This document shows positions 1-8,449 of a DNA stretch of 64,000 nt, piece by piece (positions within the stretch are counted from its first letter, which is position 1; the number at the start of each line of letters is the position of its first letter). A model generated the notes under the pieces. The model made no database searches, was not told where the DNA came from, and saw only the letters and a list, made by a program, of their open reading frames with translations. The position numbers and the translations under genes are program-made. Source of the DNA: Phytomonospora endophytica (GTDB taxonomy: Bacteria > Actinomycetota > Actinomycetes > Mycobacteriales > Micromonosporaceae); NCBI RefSeq assembly GCF_014202425.1, contig NZ_JACHGT010000004.1, forward strand, positions 506,750 through 570,749, read 5' to 3'.

Positions 1-1
1 C

Positions 2-1144
2 AAGGAGCTCAAGCAGATGCTGCCCACGCAGCGTTTCCGGATCGAGGAGGCGCTCGGGTCGGGCCGGGTCTGGGACGGTGCCGAGTGGCGCGCGTACTGC
101 CTGGAGCATCCCGTGACGGGCCGGATCACCCGGGCGCTGATCTGGGAGATCTCCACCGACGGCGGCGCGAGCTGGCGGGCCGGGCTGCCCGCCGAGGGTG
201 AGTTGTCCATGGTGGACGGTGGTCTTCTCGTGGTGCCCGCCGACGCCCGGGTCCGCCTGTGGCACCCGGTCCGTGCCGACCGTGACGAGGTCGCCGCCTG
301 GCGCGATCGGTTCGCCGAGGAGCGCTTGCGGCAGCCTTTCAAGCAGGCCTACCGCGAGATCTACCTCCTCACCCCCGCCGAGGAGTCCACACACGACCAC
401 TCGAACCGTTTCGCCGCCCACGTTCTGCGCTACGGCCAGGCGCGGGCCCTGCTCACCTCGCGCGGCTGGTCCGCGCCGAGCCTGGGCTACTGGGACGGCG
501 GGTACGAGGGTGCGGCCGTCCGCGTCTACCGCGACGAGGCCGGTGGCGCCGAGTTCCGGGCGAGTTTCGACGTCACCCTCATCGCCACCGAGACCGACGG
601 CGGCAACCCGGCGCTCTGCTCGACCGGCCGGGTCCACTTCACCCTCGACGGCGTGTCCGTCGCCCTGCGCGACATTCCCGCCCTGGTCTTGTCCGAGGCC
701 TTCCGCGACTGCGACCTCGCCGTCGGCGTCACCTCCATCGCGACCGACCCGACCTGGGCCGACACGGGCCGCGACAGCGACCACTGGGACTACTGGAGTC
801 GCGCGAGCACCGCCGATCTCGGCGCCGCCGCGCAGATCCGGCGGGAGGCCCTCCGCAGGCTGCTGCCCCGGACGAAGATCGCCGACCGGGTCGAGATCGG
901 CGACCGTTTCGTTCGCGTGCGCGGCAACAAGCGCACCTTCAAGGTCCACATCGGATCGGGCAACATCCTGATGGAGCCGAACGACTCCTACCTGTGCATC
1001 GTCGCCAAGCCGCACGGCGGAAAGCAGCTCTTCCTGCCCTTCGAGGAGGCCGACGGGATGCTGGGGGTGATCCTGTCGAAGGTGTTCCTGCTGGCCGCCG
1101 ACGACAAGATCACCGATCCGACGATCACCAGGCAGCTGGTGTAA
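2..1144 (+). CDS. DUF4132 domain protein, C-terminal part (5' end outside window)
   Basis: The frame is open from the first complete codon, and the residues before the first Met (KELKQ) read naturally into it, so this is the C-terminal 380 residues of a longer protein rather than a gene starting at the ATG at 17. The segments PFKQAYREIYLLTPAE, SNRFAAHVLRYGQA and the ending LSKVFLLAADDKITDPTI are the pattern I associate with DUF4132 proteins, large soluble proteins often encoded near MolR/WGR-type genes. No catalytic motif can be named. Function unknown; the family call is from recognition, not search. Confidence 0.7.
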   Translation, partial: KELKQMLPTQRFRIEEALGSGRVWDGAEWRAYCLEHPVTGRITRALIWEISTDGGASWRAGLPAEGELSMVDGGLLVVPADARVRLWHPVRADRDEVAAWRDRFAEERLRQPFKQAYREIYLLTPAEESTHDHSNRFAAHVLRYGQARALLTSRGWSAPSLGYWDGGYEGAAVRVYRDEAGGAEFRASFDVTLIATETDGGNPALCSTGRVHFTLDGVSVALRDIPALVLSEAFRDCDLAVGVTSIATDPTWADTGRDSDHWDYWSRASTADLGAAAQIRREALRRLLPRTKIADRVEIGDRFVRVRGNKRTFKVHIGSGNILMEPNDSYLCIVAKPHGGKQLFLPFEEADGMLGVILSKVFLLAADDKITDPTITRQLV

Positions 1145-1313
1145 TCGACGACCGCCGGGCTCGTATCGGGCCCGGCGACACCGCCGAGCCCGGATTCGCC
1201 GCCACGATCCCGCGCCACCTCGCGGGCCAGGACGCCCGAGCGGATGCCGGCGTGTTCGGCGCCGGAGTCGGGCCGGTCTCTCGGGTGCCTCCACCGGCGT
1301 CCCGGCCTGCGCC

Positions 1314-1319
1314 TATGCT
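1314..1319 (+). promoter_or_regulatory. -10 element, probably for a leaderless transcript
   Basis: TATGCT ends eight bases before the ATG at 1328 and no ribosome binding site lies between, so transcription probably starts at or next to the start codon. The -35 region (CCACCG at a 17-base spacing) is weak. The same geometry (TACGCT, eight bases, ATG) is seen before the dehydrogenase gene at 12614. Confidence 0.35.
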
Positions 1320-1327
1320 GTGGCGCT

Positions 1328-2317
1328 ATGCCGAACCCGTACGAGCCCACCGCCCGCGTCCCCCTCGGCCGCAGCGGCCTGCCGGTGACCCGACTCGGGC
1401 TCGGCCTCGCGCCGATCGGCGGCCTCTACGCCGAGGTCGGCGCCGACACCGCCACCGACACCGTCGACGCCGCCTGGGACGCCGGGATCCGGCTCTACGA
1501 CACCGCGCCCCTCTACGGCGCCGGGCTCTCCGAGATCCGCTCCGGCGAGGCGCTGCGGAAACGCCCGCGTGACGAATACGTCCTGTGCACCAAGGTCGGG
1601 CGGCAGCTCGTCTCCGGAAGCGAAGGGCAGCAGGAGGCCTGGGCCGAGGACACCGGGCTCGTACCGGTCTTCGACTACGGCTACGACGGCGTCATGCGCT
1701 CCCTGGAGGCCAGCCTCACCCGCCTCGGCCTCGACCGCGTCGACGTCCTGCACATCCACGACCCCGACGACCACTGGGACGAGGCGATCAACGGCGCCGC
1801 CGTCGCCCTGCGCGAACTGCGCGACCAGGGCGTCATCGGGGCCGTCAGCGCGGGCATGAACCAGGCCGCGATGCTCACCCGCTTCGTCCGCGCCGACGCC
1901 GTCGACTGCGTCCTGCTCGCCGGGCGCTACACGCTCCTCGACCAGTCGGGCCTCGACGAGCTGCTTCCCTTGTGCGCCGAGGAGAACATCGGCGTCATCC
2001 TGGGCGGCGTGTACAACTCCGGGCTGCTGGCCGATCCGTCGGAAGACGCCCGATACGACTACGCAACGGTCGATGCGGGCACTTTGGCCAAAGCTCGCGC
2101 GATGGGCGAGGTGTGCGCACGCTACGATGTGCCGCTACGTGCGGCCGCGCTGCGGTTCTCGCTGGCCCATCCGGCCGTGAGCGCCATCGTCGTCGGTGCG
2201 CGCAGTCCAGAAGAGGTGACCGACAACGTGGCGATGGCCCGCCACGACATACCCGCTGAGTTGTGGTCCGACCTGCACCGGGCCGGAATGCTCGACGAGA
2301 AAGCACCCGTCCCATGA
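1328..2317 (+). CDS. Aldo/keto reductase, L-fucose (D-threo-aldose) 1-dehydrogenase-like
   Basis: A 329-residue soluble NAD(P)-dependent TIM-barrel oxidoreductase. The AKR tetrad is recognisable: Asp and Tyr in RLYDTAPLYGAG, Lys in YVLCTKVGR and His in VDVLHIHDPD. Within the family the start PLGRSGLPVTRLGLG and the overall layout fit the L-fucose/D-threo-aldose dehydrogenase group, which oxidises a free sugar to its 1,5-lactone. The ATG at 1328 was chosen because the family N-terminus begins there and a -10 box lies just upstream; the frame stays open to 1244 but those residues look non-coding. The stop overlaps the next start (ATGA), so it is translationally coupled to the lactonase. Exact sugar is inferred from the neighbours. 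Confidence 0.82.
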   Translation: MPNPYEPTARVPLGRSGLPVTRLGLGLAPIGGLYAEVGADTATDTVDAAWDAGIRLYDTAPLYGAGLSEIRSGEALRKRPRDEYVLCTKVGRQLVSGSEGQQEAWAEDTGLVPVFDYGYDGVMRSLEASLTRLGLDRVDVLHIHDPDDHWDEAINGAAVALRELRDQGVIGAVSAGMNQAAMLTRFVRADAVDCVLLAGRYTLLDQSGLDELLPLCAEENIGVILGGVYNSGLLADPSEDARYDYATVDAGTLAKARAMGEVCARYDVPLRAAALRFSLAHPAVSAIVVGARSPEEVTDNVAMARHDIPAELWSDLHRAGMLDEKAPVP

Positions 2318-3162
2318 TCATAGACGCCCATCACCACCTGTGGCAGTACGACAAGGGCTACAAGTGGCTCGACGCCAAGCCCGAACTGGAACCGCTGCGC
2401 CGTCCGTACACGGTGGACGACCTGGTCGCGGTCACCGGACCCGCCGGGGTCGGCAAGACCGTCCTGGTCGAAGCCGGGCTGGGCAAGACCGGTGAGGTCG
2501 CCGAGTTCCTGGCCATCGCGGCCAAGAACGACACCGTCGCCGGAGTCGTCGGCTGGGCCGACATCCGCGACTCCGGTCTGGCCCGCACCCTCGCCGAGTA
2601 CAGGGAACTGCCCGGCGCCGACAAGCTCGTCGGCGTGCGCGACCACCTGCAGGACGACCCCTTCCCCGCCGACTGCGCCAGCGCCGAGGTCGTCCGCGGC
2701 GTCCAAGCCGTCGCCGAGGCCGGACTGACCTTCGACCTGCTCGTCCGCGTCGAACAGCTGCCCTACGTCGCCAAACTCGCCGGCGCCGTCGAGGAGACCC
2801 TGTTCGTCCTCGACCATCTCGGCAAACCGGGGATCGGCGCCGACGGCTTCAAGGCCTGGCGCGAGGCGCTCGCGCCTCTGGCCGCGCACCCCCACGTCGT
2901 CGCCAAGATCTCCGGACTCGTCACCGAGGCCGACTGGACACAGTGGACGATCGCGGACCTGCGGCCCTACTTCGAATGCGCGGTCGAGACCTTCGGCGCA
3001 GAACGCCTCATGTGGGGCTCGGACTGGCCGGTCTGCACCCTCGCCGCCGAATACCAGCGCGTCCTGGACGTCACCAACGAGCTCATCGACGAGTTCGCGC
3101 CGACCGAGCGGCGCAGGATCCTCGGCGGAACCGCCGCCGAGGTCTACGGACTGGAAGGCTGA
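2314..3162 (+). CDS. Amidohydrolase, L-fuconolactonase/rhamnonolactonase-like
   Basis: A 282-residue metal-dependent hydrolase of the amidohydrolase 2 family. It starts with IIDAHHHLWQY (metal-binding HxH-type motif) and ends with the family motif MWGSDWPVC, whose Asp is a metal ligand or catalytic base. Proteins of this kind in sugar operons open the lactone made by an aldose dehydrogenase. The start at 2314 overlaps the stop of the dehydrogenase gene by four bases, and the mutarotase gene follows after 13 bases, so the three genes should form one operon: mutarotation, oxidation, lactone hydrolysis. Dehydratase and later steps are not in this window. Confidence 0.8.
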   Translation: MIIDAHHHLWQYDKGYKWLDAKPELEPLRRPYTVDDLVAVTGPAGVGKTVLVEAGLGKTGEVAEFLAIAAKNDTVAGVVGWADIRDSGLARTLAEYRELPGADKLVGVRDHLQDDPFPADCASAEVVRGVQAVAEAGLTFDLLVRVEQLPYVAKLAGAVEETLFVLDHLGKPGIGADGFKAWREALAPLAAHPHVVAKISGLVTEADWTQWTIADLRPYFECAVETFGAERLMWGSDWPVCTLAAEYQRVLDVTNELIDEFAPTERRRILGGTAAEVYGLEG

Positions 3163-3175
3163 GGCCGCGAGCACC

Positions 3176-3496
3176 ATGGAAATCGCCCTGCACACCCGAC
3201 TCAACCCGGGCCGCGAACTCGACTACGACAAGGTCCACGAGACCATCCCGGCCGAGCTCGCCGCCGCCCTCAAAGAGGCCGGCGTGCGCGACTGGCGCAT
3301 CTGGCGCGACGGCACCCACCTGTTCCACCTCATCGACGTCGAGGACTACCAGGCGATGCGCGCGGCCCTGCGCGAACACCCCGCCAACGTCGCGTGGCAG
3401 GAACAGGTCGGGCCGCTGCACGAGGTCAAGGACAACTACGACGGGCGCGACTCCGGTATCGCGCACGTCTGGTCGCTCAGCGAGCAGGACTCCTAG
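3176..3496 (+). CDS. L-rhamnose/L-fucose mutarotase family protein
   Basis: A 106-residue protein matching the L-rhamnose mutarotase (RhaM, DUF718) family in length and layout: ALHTRLNPGRELDYDKVHETI, then RDWRIWRDGTHLFHLIDVEDY and NVAWQEQVGPLHEV. The conserved His and Tyr/Trp residues belong to the dimeric ferredoxin-like fold that interconverts sugar anomers. It closes the deoxyhexose operon and supplies the anomer used by the dehydrogenase. Its 3' end overlaps the convergent yaaA by four bases. Rhamnose versus fucose cannot be settled from sequence, so no gene symbol is given. Confidence 0.82.
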   Translation: MEIALHTRLNPGRELDYDKVHETIPAELAAALKEAGVRDWRIWRDGTHLFHLIDVEDYQAMRAALREHPANVAWQEQVGPLHEVKDNYDGRDSGIAHVWSLSEQDS

Positions 3497-4272
3497 AGCT
3501 CGCTCACGACGATGTCGGCGCGGCCCGGCCCATCCCCTTCGACGGTGTGGCCGAGGTCGCGCAGCACGTCGAGCAGCTGCGCGGCCTTCCTCGGCCGCGC
3601 GCCCGCGATCAGCAGGTCGCGGACGATGCGGCCCTTGGTCGCCTTGTTGAAGTGGCTCACGACGGTCCGTGCCGGTTTCCCGCCGATGATCCGCTCGTGC
3701 AGCACCCGCACGGTGACGACCTCGCCGTCGGCCGGACCCGGCCGCCACGCCGGGATGTAGGGCGACGAACGCAGGTCGAGCACCACCCGGCCGTCGACGA
3801 GCCCGGGCAGCACGGCCGCCAGATGCTTGCGCCAATACGTTGCCAGGGAACCGATCCCGGGCAGATTCACGCTCATCGACAGGCGGTACGGCGGGATCCG
3901 GTCACCGGGACGCACGACGCCCCACAGACCGGAGAAGACGTGCAGGCTGGCCGTCGCTCGGCGCTTGGCCGCCGCGTCCAGAGTGGACAGGTCCAGTGCC
4001 TCGTAGAGGACCCCGGAGTAGAGCTTCGACGCCGCCTGCGCCGGCGCGGTGAACAACGCGGCGTCCTTGTCGAGCTCGCCGTCCTGGCCTTCGCTGATGC
4101 CGAGCACCTCGCGCGCCTTGACACGGTCCACGTCCGTCGCGAGCCGTACCAGGGCCTCGCCGACCTCCCGTCGCGCGTCGGTGAGCGAAGACAGCGACAG
4201 CCCCGCGAGGTCGACCGGAGCGCCGCGCTTCGTGGCGGTCTTGCCCTCGGAGGGCGGCAGGAGGATCAGCAC
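3493..4272 (-). CDS. yaaA: Peroxide stress protein YaaA (DUF328 family)
   Basis: A 259-residue protein starting MLILLPPSEGKTATKRG, the invariant N-terminus of the YaaA/DUF328 family, with the later conserved block SHFNKATKGRIVRDLL. Family members reduce intracellular free iron and protect from hydrogen peroxide; the fold binds DNA through a helix-hairpin-helix-like element. Length is normal and it appears to be a single-gene unit, convergent with the sugar operon. No obvious operator is visible in the 115 bases upstream. Confidence 0.88.
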   Translation of the reverse strand: MLILLPPSEGKTATKRGAPVDLAGLSLSSLTDARREVGEALVRLATDVDRVKAREVLGISEGQDGELDKDAALFTAPAQAASKLYSGVLYEALDLSTLDAAAKRRATASLHVFSGLWGVVRPGDRIPPYRLSMSVNLPGIGSLATYWRKHLAAVLPGLVDGRVVLDLRSSPYIPAWRPGPADGEVVTVRVLHERIIGGKPARTVVSHFNKATKGRIVRDLLIAGARPRKAAQLLDVLRDLGHTVEGDGPGRADIVVSEL

Positions 4273-4387
4273 GCCGAAAGTCTATGAGGGCCGAGGGCGA
4301 CGGGGATGGGCAGGTGGGGGCGGGTGTGACGGGTCGGGCCGAAGCCGGGGCGCGCTCCCACACGGACCCCGTCCGGCTCCTAACCCA

Positions 4388-6445
4388 TCAACCCGCGCTG
4401 CACACGGTCCCGTTGAGCCTGAACACCGTCGGCAGCACGTTCGGGCCGCCGTAGTTCCCGACGAAGCCGACATTCGTACCGCCGCCGTCCGGCGCCAGCA
4501 CCCGGTTGTGCTCGGCGGGCGTGACCTTCACGTCCCGGCCGTCCTGCGCCCAGACGCCGTTCCAGCCACCGTCGATCCGCTGCCAGGAGCTCGCCCAGGC
4601 GTAGGTCAGGGTCCAGCCGTCGATCACGGCCGGGCCGGTGTTGACGATGTCGATCCCGCCGATGTAGCCGTTGCCCCAGTCCCCGCCGGCGGTGAAGCGC
4701 ACGGCGCACGTGCTGCGCGTCGGTGTCCCGGTCGTGAAACTCAGCGGCGGCGACGCCCACGAGACGCGGCCCGCCGTGTCCCTCGCCAGAACGTTGACGG
4801 TGTAACGGGTTCCCGGATTGAGGTTGCCGACGGTCAGCGACGTGCCGCCCGTCTCGCCGAGCTGCTCGTCGACGGCGCCGTTGCGCCCGTGCAGCTCGTA
4901 CTTCGCGACCGGGGCCGCGCCCGCCGCGCTCGGCGGCCAGGAGATCGTCGCGGAGCGGTCGGTGACCGCGTTCGCGACGGGCTGCCCGGGCGCGCCCGGT
5001 GCCCCGGTGCTCGGCCGGGACGGGTGCAGGACCAGCGTGGTGAGCGAGTACGGCGGCAGGGTGCGTGCGGTGGCGCTGCCGCCGGCCGACTCGGTGACCG
5101 ACGTGCCGCCGTTGGTGTAGGTGAACACCGTCGGCGCGGCGGCCGACGGGGTGTAACCGGTGTAGGTGACGTCGACCGAGCGCGGGCCGTCGGGATCCTT
5201 GTTGAGCAGCAGGACCGCGAGGTCGCCGTTCGGGCGGCGGGCGGCGTGCGCCGAGACGAGCGGATCGCTGGATCCGGCCGCCACGAAGCGATCGCCGGGC
5301 CGCACGAACCTGTCCATCATGGATAGCCCGAAGTAGGGCGCGAAGGGCGTGTTGAAGGCGGGCTCGCAGACCGATCCGTCGGCGGTGCAGTTCCCGCTCG
5401 ACAGCAGGCCGAAGTCGCCGTAGTCGGTCTGCCCGGCGACGGTCGAGACGGTGCCGATGCCATTGTGGACGTTCCACCAGTTCACGGTGAACACGCCTTC
5501 GGCGAGCAGCCCGCTGTAGGCGTCGGCGAGGAACAGCGCGCCCGGCTGGGTGTTCTGCCCGACGCCGACGTTGAGTTCGGTCATGCTGATCTGGATGCGT
5601 GAGGCCGAAGGCCCGGCGTGGCGGGCGATCTGTTCGCGCAGCAGGCGCATCGCCGGTGCGATGTGCTCGGCCCGGGTCAGCGATTCGGCGGCGGTGCCGC
5701 CGCCGGGATACCAGTGCACGTCGGCGAAGTCGATCGCCGAACCCGCCAGTGCGAGGACGACCTGGTTCCAGCTGCCCTCGTCGCCGCCGGCGGTGATCGC
5801 GTCGGGCCAGTTGCCGGGCATGGTGAGCACGGCACCGACCTTGATGGTCGGGTCGACGGCCTTCATCGCCCGGGAGTAGGCGACGACTTCGGCGGCGTAG
5901 TACGCCGGGTCCTTGCGCGGGCGCTCGTCGGCCTCCCAGGCCGAGCCGTAGTGGCCGTTGCCGTAGTTCTCGTTGCCGACGGTCCAGTACTTCGCGCCGT
6001 ATCCCTTGGTGACGTTGGCGTAGCGGACCCAGCCCGCGGCCTCCGCCGCCGAGGCGGTGCCGTAGTTGGCGATGATCATCGGTTCGGCGCCGGTCCGCCG
6101 GGTGGCGGCCATGAAGGCGTCGAAGTCGGTGCCCGGGGCGACGTAGCCGCCGGGGGCGGTGTGGGTCTCCCAGTGGTAGATGTCGGCGTAGGAACCGCCC
6201 GGGTAGCGCAGCATCCGAACCCCGGCGGCGCCGAGCAGGTCGGCGGTGGCGTCGGAGGCGAGTTCGGCGTCCCAGATGGCGTGGTTGAGGCCGAGTCCGG
6301 TCTCCGGCATGGTCGCCAGGCCCCCGTTGGCGTTGACGGTGACCGAGACAGCCGGGGCCGCGGCGGCCGGTACCGGGGCTAAGAGCCCGGCCCCGGCGAG
6401 GGCCAGAGCCGTTGCGGCTAAGGGGATGCGATGAGTTCTCAACAC
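4388..6445 (-). CDS. Secreted glycoside hydrolase-like protein with FN3 and CBM2 (cellulose-binding)
   Basis: A secreted modular protein of 685 residues from the GTG at 6445. The signal peptide ends near PVPAAAAP. A clan-A-like (beta/alpha)8 domain of about 440 residues follows, with candidate acid/base Glu159 (TVGNENYGN) and nucleophile Glu290 (SMTELNVG); it resembles GH51/GH30-like proteins often labelled cellulose-binding protein. Then come one fibronectin III domain (about 485-570) and a C-terminal CBM2 with paired Cys and surface Trp. GTG 6445 is preferred over ATG 6481 because GGAG lies just before it, the signal peptide then has normal length, and a LacI-type operator at 6454-6469 would otherwise be coding. 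Codons 9 and 22 are TTA. Substrate (arabinoxylan or beta-glucan) is not known. Confidence 0.75.
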   Translation of the reverse strand: MLRTHRIPLAATALALAGAGLLAPVPAAAAPAVSVTVNANGGLATMPETGLGLNHAIWDAELASDATADLLGAAGVRMLRYPGGSYADIYHWETHTAPGGYVAPGTDFDAFMAATRRTGAEPMIIANYGTASAAEAAGWVRYANVTKGYGAKYWTVGNENYGNGHYGSAWEADERPRKDPAYYAAEVVAYSRAMKAVDPTIKVGAVLTMPGNWPDAITAGGDEGSWNQVVLALAGSAIDFADVHWYPGGGTAAESLTRAEHIAPAMRLLREQIARHAGPSASRIQISMTELNVGVGQNTQPGALFLADAYSGLLAEGVFTVNWWNVHNGIGTVSTVAGQTDYGDFGLLSSGNCTADGSVCEPAFNTPFAPYFGLSMMDRFVRPGDRFVAAGSSDPLVSAHAARRPNGDLAVLLLNKDPDGPRSVDVTYTGYTPSAAAPTVFTYTNGGTSVTESAGGSATARTLPPYSLTTLVLHPSRPSTGAPGAPGQPVANAVTDRSATISWPPSAAGAAPVAKYELHGRNGAVDEQLGETGGTSLTVGNLNPGTRYTVNVLARDTAGRVSWASPPLSFTTGTPTRSTCAVRFTAGGDWGNGYIGGIDIVNTGPAVIDGWTLTYAWASSWQRIDGGWNGVWAQDGRDVKVTPAEHNRVLAPDGGGTNVGFVGNYGGPNVLPTVFRLNGTVCSAG

Positions 6446-6453
6446 GAGCTCCA

Positions 6454-6469
6454 ATCGAAGCGTTTCGAT
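6454..6469 (-). promoter_or_regulatory. LacI-family operator
   Basis: ATCGAAGCGTTTCGAT contains the LacI-family core GAAnCGnTTC with the central CpG, flanked by matching AT/AT ends. It lies 9-24 bases upstream of the GTG of the CBM2 glycosidase gene, so a bound repressor would block transcription or initiation. Actinobacterial polysaccharide hydrolase genes are commonly controlled by sugar-responsive LacI regulators such as CebR or BxlR. No LacI regulator gene is in this window. Confidence 0.6.
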
Positions 6470-6554
6470 GAATCGCATCATCGTTCCGCTTCCCGCGACG
6501 ACGTGTCAAGCCACCGTCACGCCACTGGAGGCCTTGCGTGCCAGGGGATGAAAT

Positions 6555-6587
6555 GGTGCGGGGCCCGCACCCCACGGGCCCCGCACC
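6555..6587 (-). terminator. GC hairpin after phoD
   Basis: A 13-base perfect stem (GGTGCGGGGCCCG pairing with CGGGCCCCGCACC) with a 7-base loop lies immediately after the phoD stop codon and before the start region of the glycosidase gene. There is no T tract, which is usual for actinobacterial terminators. It should separate the two same-strand transcripts. Confidence 0.6.
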
Positions 6588-6590
6588 GGC

Positions 6591-8132
6591 CTACTCGGCG
6601 GGCAGCTCGACCTCGAAGAGGACGGCGCCGTCGAGGTCGCGCAGCCGTACCGTCAGCGCCTTGGTCGCCGCCGAGATCACGACCTCGCCGAAGAACTGGA
6701 AGCCGTCGGCGGGCGAGGTGTTGGCCGCCGGGGGAGCCTTGACGAAGCGGGCCTCGGGGCCGAAGGTGCCGTCGAGGACGTTCGGGCCGAAGGCGCCGGC
6801 GTTCATCGGGCCGGAGACGAACTCCCAGAAGGGCTTGAAGTCCTTGAAGGACGCGCGCGACGGGTCGTAGTGGTGCGCGGCGGTGTAGTGCACGTCGGCG
6901 GTGAGCCACACCGTGCCGGTGACGTCGGCGCGGTTGACGTACGACAAGAGTTCGGCGACTTCGCGTTCGCGGCCGAGCGGTGCCCCGTTGTCGCCCTGGG
7001 CGAGGCCTTCCTGGGCGGTGCCGTCGGGGACGATCAGGCCGAGCGGGAGGTCGGCGGCGAGGACCTTCCAGGTCGCCGTCGAGCGGCGCAGTTCGCGCTT
7101 GAGCCAGTCGAGCTGCGTGCGGCCGAGGACGCCGGAGCGGGTGTGCGGGTCGTTGTTGGCGTCGTTGGCGTTCTTGTGGGTGCGCATGTCGAGGACGAAG
7201 ACGTCGAGCAGCGGACCGTGCGAGATCTTGCGGTAGATGCGGCCCTCGCCGTCGGCCGACAGCCGGTTGGGCGTGAACTCGGCGAAGGCGCGACGGGCGC
7301 GGGCGGCGAGGACGTCGACGCGCTTCTCGGTGTAGCGGGCGTCTTCGAGGATCTCGCCGGGGTACCAGTTGTTGGTGACCTCGTGGTCGTCCCACTGGTG
7401 CAGCATCGGGACGGCGGCGGCGAAGGCGCGCAGCCTCTCGTCGAGGAGGTTGTACTTGTACTGGCCCCGGTACTCGCCGAGGGTCTCGGCGACCTTCGTC
7501 TTCTCGGGGATGACGAGGTTGCGCCAGGTGCGGCCGCCGGGCAGGGCCACGGTCTCGGCGAGGGCGCCGTCGGCGTAGTTGAAGTCGCCGCTGCAGAGGA
7601 AGAAGTCGGGGTCGACGGCGGCCATCGCGTCGAAGATGCGGAAGCCGCCGAGCTCGGGATTGATGCCCCAGCCCTGTCCGGCGAGGTCGCCCGACCACAC
7701 GAAGCGCACGTCCTGGTGCCGCGTGGGGCTGGTGCGCAGGGAACCGGTGGCGGACGCGCTCTCCCGGCGACCGTCCGAAGTCCACACTCGATAGTGGACG
7801 GTCCGGCCGGCGCGCAGGCCGTCGACGTGGACCTTGCCGGTGAAGTCGGTCGCGGCGGTCACACGCGGGCCGCGGACGAGCCGCGCGTGCCTGAAGTCGG
7901 GACGGTGGCTCAGCTCGACCCACATCCGCGACTCGCGGTCGGCGCGCGTCCAGATGACGGCGCTGTCGCCGCTGACCTCGCCGCTCTGGACCCCGTGGGT
8001 GAGTTCGGGGCGCCCGCGCAGGAGGGCGGGCGCGGCGTAGGCGCCGGCACCGAGCCCGGTGCCGAGCAGCACGCCGCCGCCGATCGCGGCGGCACCGCCG
8101 GTGAGGAGCCGTCGCCGGTCGATGGTCGTCAT
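6591..8132 (-). CDS. phoD: Alkaline phosphatase D, Tat-exported
   Basis: A 513-residue PhoD-type metallophosphoesterase that releases phosphate outside the cell. The N-terminus has a twin-arginine signal (DRRRLLTGG, residues 5-13) and a hydrophobic Ala/Gly stretch. The PhoD N-terminal domain (HGVQSGEVSGDSAVIWTRAD) is followed by the metal-site blocks VWSGDLAGQGWG, FFLCSGDFNYADG, MLHQWDDHEVTNNW and FVLDMRTHKN, which carry the Asp/His/Asn ligands for Fe/Ca. Length is normal. A PHO-box-like repeat lies about 62-83 bases upstream, so PhoR-PhoP control under phosphate limitation is likely. Tat export suits cytoplasmic metal loading. Confidence 0.92.
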   Translation of the reverse strand: MTTIDRRRLLTGGAAAIGGGVLLGTGLGAGAYAAPALLRGRPELTHGVQSGEVSGDSAVIWTRADRESRMWVELSHRPDFRHARLVRGPRVTAATDFTGKVHVDGLRAGRTVHYRVWTSDGRRESASATGSLRTSPTRHQDVRFVWSGDLAGQGWGINPELGGFRIFDAMAAVDPDFFLCSGDFNYADGALAETVALPGGRTWRNLVIPEKTKVAETLGEYRGQYKYNLLDERLRAFAAAVPMLHQWDDHEVTNNWYPGEILEDARYTEKRVDVLAARARRAFAEFTPNRLSADGEGRIYRKISHGPLLDVFVLDMRTHKNANDANNDPHTRSGVLGRTQLDWLKRELRRSTATWKVLAADLPLGLIVPDGTAQEGLAQGDNGAPLGREREVAELLSYVNRADVTGTVWLTADVHYTAAHHYDPSRASFKDFKPFWEFVSGPMNAGAFGPNVLDGTFGPEARFVKAPPAANTSPADGFQFFGEVVISAATKALTVRLRDLDGAVLFEVELPAE

Positions 8133-8193
8133 GAGGGGTTCCCGTCGATAGAGATCGAGTGCGTTGAGGCGGTTCTATCGGGCGGGGACGGCG

Positions 8194-8215
8194 TGGAGGT
8201 GTCCGGAAGGTGAAC
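8194..8215 (-). promoter_or_regulatory. Candidate PHO box (PhoP binding site)
   Basis: On the minus strand, two 11-base direct units, GTTCACCTTCC and GGACACCTCCA, match the actinobacterial PHO box layout of repeated GTTCACC-type units (7/7 and 5/7 in the core). They lie upstream of phoD, and a GATAGA -10-like element follows about 15 bases later. PhoP-activated promoters often have such boxes in place of a -35. Confidence 0.55.
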
Positions 8216-8449
8216 GACGGTGGCTCGGGCACCGAAGAGGCGCGCGGGCTCGGGCGATATCGCGCGAGGGGGCGTACGGCCCATCGGCTTGTGAGACCCG
8301 GCGGCGCGCAGAAGCCTCTCTCGGCGCCGGGTCGCGCGGGGTGCCGGGACACGGGCCTACGGCACCGCGCGGACCGTGGATCGTGCGGGCGGCCGCCCTC
8401 GGCGGCGAGGAGCCCGGCCACCGAAGCGACCGGGCCGACCGTCCCCGCC
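8216..8449. other. Non-coding region upstream of phoD
   Basis: Between the phoD promoter region and the stop codon of the HXXEE gene at 8450 I see no supportable gene. Open frames here have no start with a ribosome binding site and no recognisable protein. The 3' end of the CDF-HXXEE transcript must run into it, but no strong terminator hairpin was found. Confidence 0.5.
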
